Assembly (NCBI GenBank): GCA_934096805.1
Contig: CAKOMW010000001.1
Location: forward strand, 186,001-250,000
DNA length: 64,000 bases
Direction: 5' to 3'
From: an uncultured Bacilli bacterium
Lineage (GTDB): Bacteria > Bacillota_I > Bacilli_A > RF39 > UBA660
In this document: positions 49,588 through 57,546 of the stretch, piece after piece
How the letters are laid out: each line of letters starts with the position of its first letter
Numbering within the stretch: the stretch's first letter is position 1
Program-made: the position numbers and the translations under genes
The notes under the pieces: generated by a model
What the model saw: the letters and a program-made list of their open reading frames with translations, nothing else
Told to the model about the DNA's origin: nothing
The model's database searches: none

Positions 49588-49682
49588 GCAATAAAATTTT
49601 TGTTTATTATAACTGAAAATAAAATGATTTGAGGTTTGCATTTTAATGCATGCTTTGAATTTAGGAAGGGAAGGATGCTTTT

Positions 49683-51032
49683 ATGAATAGAGAAATGCCA
49701 CAAAATATTGAGGCAGAACAATCTGTAATAGGTTCGATGTTACTTTCAAAATCTGCTATTGTTCAAGCAACTGAAAGTTTAGTGGGTGATTGTTTTTACT
49801 TGGATAAGCATGCTAAAATTTTTAATGCTATAAAGAAATTGTATGAGAATAGTATTCCGGTTGATTTTACTACTATTACTAATGAACTTAAAGATCAAGG
49901 ATTACTTAGTGCTGTTGGTGGAGTTGAATATATTACTGAAATAATGGAGCAGACTCCAGTTGCTTCTAATGTTGGTTATTATATAAATATTGTTTTGGAA
50001 AAAAGCGTTTTTAGGAGACTTATTGAAGCTTCTTCTGATGTTGCTACTTTAGGTTATAGTAATGAGTATAATTTGGAGGAGACTCTTGATAAGGCAGAAA
50101 GCAGAATTTTAGAGGTGGTTAAGGATAGAAAGGCAACTGATTTTAAAATTATGTCTGAAGTTCTTACTAATGTTCAAACTAATTTAGAGAAACTTGCTGC
50201 GAATAAAGGTAAAATAAGTGGATTATCTACAGGGTATATTGATATTGATAAGCTTACTGATGGATTTCATCCTGGAGAACTTATTATTTTGGCAGCTCGT
50301 CCTTCTGTTGGTAAGACGGCGCTTGCTCTCAATATTTTACAGAATGTTGCTATTAATAATAAGAAATCTGTTATATTGTTTACACTTGAAATGTTAGCTG
50401 AACAAGTTGTTCCACGTATGATTGCTTCCGTTGGACAGATTGAAGCTTTTAAGCTTAAAAATGGAAATTTGGAAAACAATGATTGGGGACGTGTAACTAG
50501 TGCTATGGCAACGCTTGCTGACACTAATATTTATATAGCAGATACTACAAATATTACTGTTGGGGATATTAAGGCTAAGGCTAGAAGAATTAAGGCACAA
50601 GATCCTAATTTGTCTTTAATAGTTATCGATTATTTAACTTTGATTAGTGGTATGAGCAGATATTCTGGACAAAGACAACAAGAAGTGTCAGAGATATCTC
50701 GTGCTTTGAAGGCTCTTGCTTTGGAGCTTCAGATACCTATTCTTGCTTTGGCGCAACTTTCTCGTGCTTTGGAGGCACGTGAAGATAAGCGTCCTATTTT
50801 GAGTGATCTTAGGGAATCTGGACAAATAGAACAAGATGCTGATATTGTTGCATTTTTGTATCGTGATGATTATCATAATAAGGAGGCTATCACTCCAGAT
50901 AATATAAGTAAAATTGAAGTTATTATAAGAAAGAATAGAAATGGTAGTATTGGTACTGCTGAATTATTATTTAAAAAGAATACACAATCATTTATGAATT
51001 TTTCTAATGATTATAAGGAAGTTGGTGATTAG
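49683..51032 (+). CDS. dnaB: Replicative DNA helicase (DnaB; dnaC in Bacillus)
   Basis: 449 aa hexameric fork helicase. The N-terminal domain starts MPQNIEAEQSVIGSMLL. The RecA-like domain has Walker A ARPSVGKTALALNI, SLIVIDYLTLISG (Walker B), and LRESGQIEQDADIVAFLYRDDYH. rplI-dnaB order as in Bacillus. GGAAGG precedes the ATG. Confidence 0.97.
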   Translation: MNREMPQNIEAEQSVIGSMLLSKSAIVQATESLVGDCFYLDKHAKIFNAIKKLYENSIPVDFTTITNELKDQGLLSAVGGVEYITEIMEQTPVASNVGYYINIVLEKSVFRRLIEASSDVATLGYSNEYNLEETLDKAESRILEVVKDRKATDFKIMSEVLTNVQTNLEKLAANKGKISGLSTGYIDIDKLTDGFHPGELIILAARPSVGKTALALNILQNVAINNKKSVILFTLEMLAEQVVPRMIASVGQIEAFKLKNGNLENNDWGRVTSAMATLADTNIYIADTTNITVGDIKAKARRIKAQDPNLSLIVIDYLTLISGMSRYSGQRQQEVSEISRALKALALELQIPILALAQLSRALEAREDKRPILSDLRESGQIEQDADIVAFLYRDDYHNKEAITPDNISKIEVIIRKNRNGSIGTAELLFKKNTQSFMNFSNDYKEVGD

Positions 51033-51033
51033 T

Positions 51034-52596
51034 TTGAGTAAGACTAGTATTGTTTTAACTATTTTTCTCTCTTTAGTTTTATCTTTGGGTCTTATTTTGT
51101 TTGATAAGACGGATGAAGTTTATTATGAAGCCCAAGATGTTTATCGTGTTTATTTAGATGGTAAGAATATAGGGGTAATAAAGTCTAAAAGTGAGTTTGA
51201 GGCTTATATCAATGAAAAACAACAGAGCATAAAAGATCAATATAATGTAAAAAGGGTTTATGAGCCTACTAATTTAAAGATTGAAAAGGAAATTACTTAT
51301 AATGAAAAAATTTCTTCTGTTGAGGATATTTATTCTAAGATTTCTAATGAAAAGGCGTTTACTATTGATGGTTATGTGGTTACAATAAAAAAGAAAGGCG
51401 ATGAAAAGAAAACTAGTAATGCTTTGGATAGTGCAACTGTTTCTGATGATACGGATACTAATACTAATTTGAAAATATATTTGTTAAATAAAAGTACTTT
51501 GAATGATGCTATTAATGAAACTGTTAAGTCTTTTGTTGACAAGGATAAGTATGAAGCGTATTTGAAAGAGCAGCAACAAGAAATTTTAGATGAGGGGACT
51601 CTTATTGAAAATGTTTATATTGAAGAAGAAATAACTATTAAAAAAGATAGAATACCTGTTAATGAAAAGATTTTTTATGATCATGAACATGTTTCTGGTG
51701 TTAAGGAGCTTACTAAGTATTTAATTTTTGGTAATTTGAATGAACAAAAAATATATAAATGTAAAGCTAGTGATACTCTTGCTTCAATTGCTGAGGCTAA
51801 TAAGTTGAATATTAAAGAGTTGCTTGTTGCTAATAGTGATTTGTCTGGTGAAGATGCTCTTTTATATGAGGGTCAGCAGTTGATTGTTAATTTAATTGAA
51901 CCTAGAATAACAGTAACTGAAGTAACACATGAGGTTGCAAAGCAGACTATTAAGTATGATACTATTGAGCAAAAGGATAGTTCTATGTATACGGGACAGT
52001 CTAAGACAGTTAAGAAGGGTGAAAATGGTGAAGAAAGAGTAACTAAGAAAGTACAACGTAAGAATGGCTTTATTGTTAGTGCGGTTGGTGTTTCTTCTGA
52101 AGTGATAAAGGAACCTGTTGATAAAATAGTTAAGATTGGTACTAAGCGTTCTGTTTATAGTGGTAGTTATTCTGGTACAGTTAAGTATGTTGCTCCGAAT
52201 GGATATTGGGCTTGGCCTACTAGAAGTGGCTATTGTTTGACTTCTAATTATGCTGAGTATCGTTCTTATGAGAGACATTATGCTCTTGATATTTCATGTA
52301 CTGGGCTTGGTTCTCCAATATATGCAGCTCAAGGTGGAACGGTAACTGCTGTAGCTGCTGGTTATGGTAATAATACGAGTTCTTTAGGTTATGGTAATTA
52401 TGTTGAAATTGATCATGGTAATGGGTATGTAACACTTTATGCACATCTTAATAGTGTAAGTGTTGGTGTAGGGCAAGTTGTATCTAAAAAACAAATAATA
52501 GGAACTATGGGGAATTCAGGATTTTCATTTGGAACGCATCTTCATTATGCTGTTTATAAAAATGGTTCTGTAATTAATCCATTTGCACTTTATTAA
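51034..52596 (+). CDS. M23-family cell wall endopeptidase with LysM and G5-like domains
   Basis: 520 aa from TTG at 51034, one base after the dnaB stop. It has one membrane segment (about 5-24), a large extracellular region, a LysM domain (about 245-290, YKCKASDTLASIAEANKLNIKELL...YEGQQLIV), a G5-type beta domain (about 300-375) and a C-terminal peptidase M23 domain (HYALDISCTGLGSPIYAAQGGTV, HLHYAVYKNG). Metal ligands are present: H-x8-D-type HYALD and HLH. It probably cleaves peptide cross-bridges. In Bacillus this stretch holds yycE and walRK genes; none are seen here. Confidence 0.92.
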   Translation: MSKTSIVLTIFLSLVLSLGLILFDKTDEVYYEAQDVYRVYLDGKNIGVIKSKSEFEAYINEKQQSIKDQYNVKRVYEPTNLKIEKEITYNEKISSVEDIYSKISNEKAFTIDGYVVTIKKKGDEKKTSNALDSATVSDDTDTNTNLKIYLLNKSTLNDAINETVKSFVDKDKYEAYLKEQQQEILDEGTLIENVYIEEEITIKKDRIPVNEKIFYDHEHVSGVKELTKYLIFGNLNEQKIYKCKASDTLASIAEANKLNIKELLVANSDLSGEDALLYEGQQLIVNLIEPRITVTEVTHEVAKQTIKYDTIEQKDSSMYTGQSKTVKKGENGEERVTKKVQRKNGFIVSAVGVSSEVIKEPVDKIVKIGTKRSVYSGSYSGTVKYVAPNGYWAWPTRSGYCLTSNYAEYRSYERHYALDISCTGLGSPIYAAQGGTVTAVAAGYGNNTSSLGYGNYVEIDHGNGYVTLYAHLNSVSVGVGQVVSKKQIIGTMGNSGFSFGTHLHYAVYKNGSVINPFALY

Positions 52597-53330
52597 TGAA
52601 GGTTATAGTTTTAGGAAGCGGTTCTTTAGGAAATGCTACTTTTATCGAAACTGCTTCTTGTAATATTTTGATTGATGCTGGACTTACGTATAAAAATATA
52701 TCAGAGAGGCTCGGATATAGTCCTGTTATTGATATTGTTATTATAACTCATACACATAAAGATCATATTAGTGGACTTAAGTCTGTTTTGAAAAAGAAGC
52801 CTATTGTTTATACTATGGCTTTGGAACTTCATGATAAGGTTTCTTATGATAATATTAATAATGAAAGGGAATTTACTTGTGGTGATGTTTCAGTTAGGCT
52901 TTTTGATCTTTCTCATGATTCTTATTGTAATGGTGTTAGTGTTACTGATAGAGATATAGAACTTGTTTATATTACTGATACTGGTTATATCAATAAATCA
53001 GTTTTAAATCAGATTTGTAATAAGAATTTTTACATTATTGAGAGTAATCATGATGTTGATATGTTGAGACATAGTTCAAAACCGTTTTATTTACAAAAAA
53101 GAATTTTAGGGGATAAGGGTCATTTATCTAATGAGCAGACTCTTAATTATTTAAATGATATTGTTGGTTCGAAGACTAAAGGTGTTATATTGGCACATTT
53201 ATCTTTGGAAAATAATGATAGTGATTTAGTTTATAGGATGATGTGTGATGGATTGAGTGATAAGAATATAGAAAAAATTCTTGTTGCGAAACAGCATGAG
53301 GCTTTGGAAGAGGTTGTTATTAATGATTAA
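52596..53330 (+). CDS. walJ: WalJ (YycJ), metallo-beta-lactamase-fold exonuclease
   Basis: 244 aa. MKVIVLGSGSLGNATFIETASCNILIDAG, the metal site THTHKDHISG and VILAHLSLENND identify the YycJ family, a 5'-3' DNA exonuclease involved in mismatch repair. TAATG overlap with the M23 gene and 8-nt overlap with rlmH. The walRK, yycH, yycI and htrA genes that flank walJ in Bacillus are absent. Confidence 0.93.
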   Translation: MKVIVLGSGSLGNATFIETASCNILIDAGLTYKNISERLGYSPVIDIVIITHTHKDHISGLKSVLKKKPIVYTMALELHDKVSYDNINNEREFTCGDVSVRLFDLSHDSYCNGVSVTDRDIELVYITDTGYINKSVLNQICNKNFYIIESNHDVDMLRHSSKPFYLQKRILGDKGHLSNEQTLNYLNDIVGSKTKGVILAHLSLENNDSDLVYRMMCDGLSDKNIEKILVAKQHEALEEVVIND

Positions 53331-53778
53331 GATAATATGTATTGGGAAAATTAAAGAAAAGTATTTGCGTTTGGCTTGTGATGATTATATTAAAAGAGTT
53401 GGCAAATATACAAAGATTGAATTAATAGAGCTACCATCTTGCAATGATGGGGATGTTAAATCTTGTTTAGCTAAGGAAAAAAATAGTATACTTGGTCAAA
53501 TTAAGGATAGAGATAATGTTGTTTTGCTTGATGTGGATGGAGTTTCTTATTCTAGTTCTTCTTTTGCTAATTTTATAAATGATGAGCTTACTTATAGCAG
53601 TAATATTACTTTTATAATTGGTTCTTCAAATGGATTTGATTATTATATTAGAGATAGTTTTCCTAAGAAAGTTTCTTTTTCTAAGATGACTTTTCCTCAT
53701 CAACTTTTTAGAGTTTTATTACTTGAACAGATTTATCGAAGTTTTAAAATAATTAATAACGAAAAATATCATAAGTAG
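53323..53778 (+). CDS. rlmH: RlmH, 23S rRNA (pseudouridine1915-N3)-methyltransferase
   Basis: 151 aa SPOUT enzyme. MIKIICIGKIKEKYLRLACDDYIKR at the start, FIIGSSNGFD as the SAM loop, FPHQLFRVLLLEQIYRSFKI and the C-terminal YHK are all RlmH signatures. It overlaps walJ by 8 nt. A strong terminator follows. Confidence 0.96.
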   Translation: MIKIICIGKIKEKYLRLACDDYIKRVGKYTKIELIELPSCNDGDVKSCLAKEKNSILGQIKDRDNVVLLDVDGVSYSSSSFANFINDELTYSSNITFIIGSSNGFDYYIRDSFPKKVSFSKMTFPHQLFRVLLLEQIYRSFKIINNEKYHK

Positions 53779-53799
53779 GATATGCTTCCTACTTTTTTT
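53773..53799 (+). terminator. Terminator after rlmH
   Basis: 8-bp AAGTAGGA/TCCTACTT stem, 6-nt loop, T run; stop codon inside the left arm. Confidence 0.85.
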
Positions 53800-53821
53800 C
53801 ATATAATTAATTGGTGAGGCT

Positions 53822-55102
53822 ATGGATTTGATTAATAAGTTAATATGGGCAATTGCTGTTTCTTTTCTTACTTTATCAAGTGTATATTACTCTTTTAGAC
53901 TTAGATTTGTACAGGTTAATTTTTTAAAAATTTTTTCTTGTTTTAAGAGGTCTGGTTCAAAAGATGGAATAAGTGCTGGTGATAGTTTGATTATGTCTTT
54001 GTCTTCAAAGATTGGTGTTGGTTCTTTGGCTGGTATTTCTTTTGCTATATATTACGGTGGTCTTGGTTCTATTTTTTGGATTTGGGTAATTACATTTTTT
54101 ACTTCTATAAATTGTTATGTAGAGAACATTTTGGCAATTTTATATAAAAAAACTGACAAATATGAGTGTCAAGGAGGACCGTTTTATTATATAAAGAATG
54201 GTCTTGGCAAAAAATGGTTGGCAGTTTTTTACGCTATTTTGGTGATTGTTTCATATTCTACTGGCTTTATTGCTATTCAGAATAATACTATGACGACTTT
54301 GTTTGGAGAAATGTATAATGTTAATGTAATTTTTGTTTCTTTTTTGATTACTGTTTTATCTAGTTTTATTTTTCTTAGGGGAATTAAAACAGTTTCTAAT
54401 TTTTGTAATAAAATATTTCCTATAATGATGGTTATTTATTTATTTGTGGGTTTATTGGTTTTTTTAGATAATGTTAGTTTTGTTCCTACTTTGTTTATTA
54501 ATATTGTGAAGTCGGCATTTTCTGGTGATGCGATGTCTGGAGGTATTATTTATATTTTGCTTATTGGTTTTCAAAAGGGTATTTTTCAGACTGAGGCTGG
54601 GGTTGGTACTAGTGCGATGATAAGTGGTATGAGTAATAATAATGATTATATAAAACAAGGTAATATGGGAATTGTTTCAACTTATTTTATTGGTTTTGTA
54701 ATTTCTTCGGTGACTGCTTTGATTGTTTCTACTAGTGATTTTGGTTTGCTTAAAGGTTCTTCAATAAATGGTATAGAGCTTACGAAGTATGCTTTTAATT
54801 ATCATTTTGGATATTTTGGGGAGGTTGTTTTATTAAGTATTCTTGTGTTATTTGCTTTTTCTACTATTGTAACGGTTTATTATTATGCATTAAATAATTT
54901 AAAAGGATTAACTAACAAAAAGTTGTTAATAACTATTTTAAAAGTTGTTACCATACTTTCTTTATTTATTGGTGGTATTGTTTCTTCTTCATTTGTTTGG
55001 AAAATGATAGATATTTTTGTTGGTCTTTTGACTATTATTAATACTTATTCTATTTTTATGCTTAGGGATGTGGTTGTTGATAAGGTTAGGTCTAGTAATT
55101 AG
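53822..55102 (+). CDS. Amino acid carrier of the AGCS family (Na+:alanine/glycine symporter type)
   Basis: 426 aa with about ten membrane helices. Family motifs: SLSSKIGVGSLAGISFAIYYGGLGSIFWIWV, GGPFYYIKNGLGKKW, and GFQKGIFQTEAGVGTSAMISG. AGCS proteins import alanine or glycine with Na+ or H+. It is shorter than typical members (~450-490 aa), with a reduced N-terminus. Ribosome site GGTGAGG. Monocistronic between the rlmH terminator and ung. Substrate not determinable. Confidence 0.88.
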   Translation: MDLINKLIWAIAVSFLTLSSVYYSFRLRFVQVNFLKIFSCFKRSGSKDGISAGDSLIMSLSSKIGVGSLAGISFAIYYGGLGSIFWIWVITFFTSINCYVENILAILYKKTDKYECQGGPFYYIKNGLGKKWLAVFYAILVIVSYSTGFIAIQNNTMTTLFGEMYNVNVIFVSFLITVLSSFIFLRGIKTVSNFCNKIFPIMMVIYLFVGLLVFLDNVSFVPTLFINIVKSAFSGDAMSGGIIYILLIGFQKGIFQTEAGVGTSAMISGMSNNNDYIKQGNMGIVSTYFIGFVISSVTALIVSTSDFGLLKGSSINGIELTKYAFNYHFGYFGEVVLLSILVLFAFSTIVTVYYYALNNLKGLTNKKLLITILKVVTILSLFIGGIVSSSFVWKMIDIFVGLLTIINTYSIFMLRDVVVDKVRSSN

Positions 55103-55140
55103 ACTTTTTTTGTTTTATAATTATGTTGGAGGTATTATTT

Positions 55141-55803
55141 ATGCTTAATAAGGGATGGGATAATGTACTTAAAGAAGAGTTCAGTAAAGATTATTTTAAA
55201 CAACTTGTTGTTGATATAAGGAGAGAGTATAGGATTCATACTGTTTTTCCTGAGGCTTCTGATGTTTTTAATGCATTTAAGTATACTGATTATGATCAGG
55301 TTAAAGTTGTTATTTTAGGTCAAGATCCTTATCATGGTGTGGGTGAGGCGATGGGTCTTTCTTTTTCTGTAAATGATGGAGTAAAAAGACCACCATCTCT
55401 TTTAAATATTTATAAAGAGCTTTATGATGATTTAGGAATTCCTATTTCAAATAGTGGTAATCTTTCTAAATGGGCAAGACAAGGTGTTTTTCTTTTGAAT
55501 AGTATTTTGACTGTTGAAAAGGATAAACCTTTATCTCATAGAAAGTATAATTGGGAGTTATTTACTGATGCGGTAATAAAAAAAATAAATGAAAAGGATG
55601 TTCCGGTGGTTTTCATTTTGTGGGGTAGTTATGCTAGAGGTAAGAAGAAGTTTATTACTAATCCTATTCATTTGGTAATTGAATCTGTTCATCCTTCTCC
55701 GTTTTCTTGTTATAATGGTTTTTTTGGTAGTAGACCTTTTTCTCGCACTAATTCGTTTTTGGTGTCAAAAAAAATTAGTCCAATAGATTTTTCTATTGAC
55801 TAA
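55141..55803 (+). CDS. ung: Uracil-DNA glycosylase
   Basis: 220 aa family 1 UDG. VVILGQDPYHGVGEAMGLSFSV is the water-activating loop (catalytic Asp), and ESVHPSPFSCYNGFFGSRPFS contains the catalytic His. It removes uracil from DNA. ATG at 55141 with GGAGGTATTT upstream. Its last codon overlaps the convergent LemA-like gene by 4 nt. ung lies near gerQ in Bacillus too. Confidence 0.97.
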   Translation: MLNKGWDNVLKEEFSKDYFKQLVVDIRREYRIHTVFPEASDVFNAFKYTDYDQVKVVILGQDPYHGVGEAMGLSFSVNDGVKRPPSLLNIYKELYDDLGIPISNSGNLSKWARQGVFLLNSILTVEKDKPLSHRKYNWELFTDAVIKKINEKDVPVVFILWGSYARGKKKFITNPIHLVIESVHPSPFSCYNGFFGSRPFSRTNSFLVSKKISPIDFSID

Positions 55804-55809
55804 TTTTTT
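55769..55809. terminator. Bidirectional terminator shared by ung and the LemA-like gene
   Basis: Long hairpin: arms 55769-55787 and 55792-55809 (18 bp with one bulged C, TTTT loop). A tracts on one side and T tracts on the other serve both strands. It covers the last codons of both genes. Confidence 0.85.
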
Positions 55810-56306
55810 AGTATTTCATAATCGTCTAGTCTTCTTAGTTTAAATGATTTGTATTGGTCAAATTTTAGTATTTTATATATTAGACAAAGTGGTTTTTTTA
55901 TAAATAGTTCATTATAGTTTATAACATTGGCGTTGTAGAAGTCTTTTAGTCCTTCGATGTTATCGTCTATTTCATTTAGTTCATCAGTTTCTTTTTTTAT
56001 TTTTTTACTTGTTTTTGGATTTTCTAATAAAAATTTATTAATGTCCCATCTGATGTTAAAGAGGATGTCTTCTTTATCGTATATGGAGTCTTCTTCGTTG
56101 TAACTGAATGTTTTGGTTAATTTTTCGTCGTTTATATTTTTAAGGACTTCGTTTATTAGTTCATTTTTTTTGGTTAGGTATTCATTTAGTTTTTCGTCAC
56201 ATGTTAAGATTGCTTCTTCCAAATCACTTAGGTTTCGGCATTTTATAAATATTATTGCTAAAATAGCAAGTATTATAGTTAGAATAGAAATAATTATATA
56301 AATCAT
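55800..56306 (-). CDS. LemA-like membrane protein
   Basis: 168 aa. The N-terminal membrane segment (MIYIIISILTIILAILAIIFI) is followed by a charged, helical body: LSDLEEAILTCDEKLNEYLTKKNELINEVL, and near the end LKDFYNANVINYNELFIKKP, which resembles the LemA signature (RxxYNxxVxxYNxxIxxFP). LemA proteins have unknown biochemical function and an outward N-terminus. Leftward, with AGGTGAT before the ATG. The body is shorter and more divergent than typical LemA (~185 aa), so the call is moderate. Confidence 0.65.
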   Translation of the reverse strand: MIYIIISILTIILAILAIIFIKCRNLSDLEEAILTCDEKLNEYLTKKNELINEVLKNINDEKLTKTFSYNEEDSIYDKEDILFNIRWDINKFLLENPKTSKKIKKETDELNEIDDNIEGLKDFYNANVINYNELFIKKPLCLIYKILKFDQYKSFKLRRLDDYEILKN

Positions 56307-56385
56307 ATTATCACCTATGTTTGATTATATCATATTTTTATTGGTTATTAACATTAAATTATAAAAAAAGAAACTTTTTGGTTTC

Positions 56386-56715
56386 TTAAATGACTTTATA
56401 GTTTATTTCTTCATCGAAAACTATGAAGTCGATATAAATTGATAGTAGTAAGTACCATTTTCCTGTTTTTGGATCGCTTATTACGACATGGTCTCTTGCT
56501 GCTTGTTCTACTATTCCAGTAAAGATTCTGTCCCTATATTCGTTTGAATCAGGGAATGTCATATAGATGCTTGCCACTTTTCCTTTGTTTAATCTTAGGA
56601 TGTTTTCAACATATGATTGTTCCATAGGCAAGTCTTCGCTTATTGGACTTGGTGTTATGGTATTGTTTAGATTAGGGTTGGTATTAAAACCAGGATTATA
56701 ATAACTATTATTCAT
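56386..56715 (-). CDS. gerQ: Spore coat protein GerQ
   Basis: 109 aa (Bacillus ~181). After a short Asn/Pro-rich N-terminus the conserved core reads LPMEQSYVENILRLNKGKVASIYMTFPDSNEYRDRIFTGIVEQAARDHVVISDPKTGKWYLLLSIYIDFIVFDEEI, close to Bacillus GerQ. GerQ localises the CwlJ cortex hydrolase and is cross-linked by transglutaminase. The long Gln/Gly-rich N-terminus of Bacillus GerQ is missing. ATG at 56713-56715 with AGTGGTGAT upstream; an in-frame codon four positions earlier lies in that site. Confidence 0.92.
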   Translation of the reverse strand: MNNSYYNPGFNTNPNLNNTITPSPISEDLPMEQSYVENILRLNKGKVASIYMTFPDSNEYRDRIFTGIVEQAARDHVVISDPKTGKWYLLLSIYIDFIVFDEEINYKVI

Positions 56716-56777
56716 TTTTATCACCACTTAAGTGTATGTTTTTGTTTTTTTAAATAGTACATTATTTTTATTTGTGT

Positions 56778-56783
56778 TATAAT
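56778..56783 (+). promoter_or_regulatory. -10 element of the pduL promoter
   Basis: TGTTATAAT, an extended -10, 18 nt before the TTG start codon, facing the divergent gerQ gene. Confidence 0.5.
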
Positions 56784-56801
56784 GGTTTGGGAGATGATAT
56801 T

Positions 56802-57356
56802 TTGAAAGTTAGTGTTGGGGTTTCTAATAGACATGTTCATTTGTCTTTGTTTGATTATAATTTGTTGTTTTCTTCAGAAATGGAATGTGAAAAGAATCTT
56901 TCTCAGCCTGGTGAATTTAAAACTAATAAAAGAGTTAGTTTAAAGACTGATAAGGGTATTATTGATAATGTGGCAGTGCTTGGTCCTTGTAGGGATTATA
57001 CACAAGTAGAAATTAGTAGAACAGATGCTTATTTTTTGGGTATTTCTCCAGAGGTTAGAAGTTCTGGAGATGTTAGTCATGGGGCAGTTGTTACTATAAT
57101 TGGTGAGTGTGGGGAACTTGTTCGTGATTGTTGTATATTGGCTACTCGTCATATACATATTTCTCATGATGATAGAGTTAAGTATGGTTTGTTGGACTCT
57201 TCATATAGCGTTTTGGTTCGTGGTGAAAAGGGCGGTATTTTAGATAATGTTCATATAAAAGAAGATGGTGGCGTTTTTGAACTTCATTTGGACACGGATG
57301 ATGCTAATGCATTTTTACTTAATAATGGTTCTTTAGTTGAAATAATCGAAGAATAG
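56802..57356 (+). CDS. pduL: PduL-type phosphate acyltransferase
   Basis: 184 aa from TTG (56802-56804) after GGGAGATGAT. It has the two PduL repeats with histidine pairs: VGVSNRHVHLS near the start and LATRHIHISHDD in the second half, plus GPCRDYTQVEISRTDA and FELHLDTDDANA near the end. The family swaps acyl-CoA and acyl-phosphate. Without any microcompartment genes here, it probably acts as the cell's phosphotransacetylase, making acetyl phosphate from acetyl-CoA for ATP. It is rightward inside a leftward block. Confidence 0.93.
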   Translation: MKVSVGVSNRHVHLSLFDYNLLFSSEMECEKNLSQPGEFKTNKRVSLKTDKGIIDNVAVLGPCRDYTQVEISRTDAYFLGISPEVRSSGDVSHGAVVTIIGECGELVRDCCILATRHIHISHDDRVKYGLLDSSYSVLVRGEKGGILDNVHIKEDGGVFELHLDTDDANAFLLNNGSLVEIIEE

Positions 57357-57378
57357 TTTATTTTCTTCGATTATTTTT
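57341..57378. terminator. Bidirectional terminator between pduL and the small leftward gene
   Basis: Perfect 13-bp stem AATAATCGAAGAA (57341-57353) / TTCTTCGATTATT (57363-57375), 9-nt loop, T run on the right. It lies within the ends of both genes. Confidence 0.8.
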
Positions 57379-57546
57379 ATAATTTTCAAGTTTTTCTAAA
57401 GTTTCTTCGTTTGGATTGTCCCAGTTTTCTGGTGTTATTCCAGCGTCGTATAGTTCGCTTTCTCTTAGTAGTCCTAAGTCATTCATTAGATAGTAGAGAT
57501 ATTCTGTTTCAATATCGTTTTTATTGTTCTTTTTCTTTCTTATCAT
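57358..57546 (-). CDS. Small charged protein of unknown function
   Basis: 62 aa: a very basic start (MIRKKKNNKND) and an acidic helical body, ETEYLYYLMNDLGLLRESEL, YDAGITPENWDNPNEETLEKLENYKNNRRK. I do not recognise a family. It has a good ribosome site (AAAGGAG) and starts inside the 3' end of the PBP gene (26-nt overlap), so it is translated from the PBP mRNA. This suggests a small partner or regulator of the PBP, but there is no direct evidence. Confidence 0.65.
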   Translation of the reverse strand: MIRKKKNNKNDIETEYLYYLMNDLGLLRESELYDAGITPENWDNPNEETLEKLENYKNNRRK

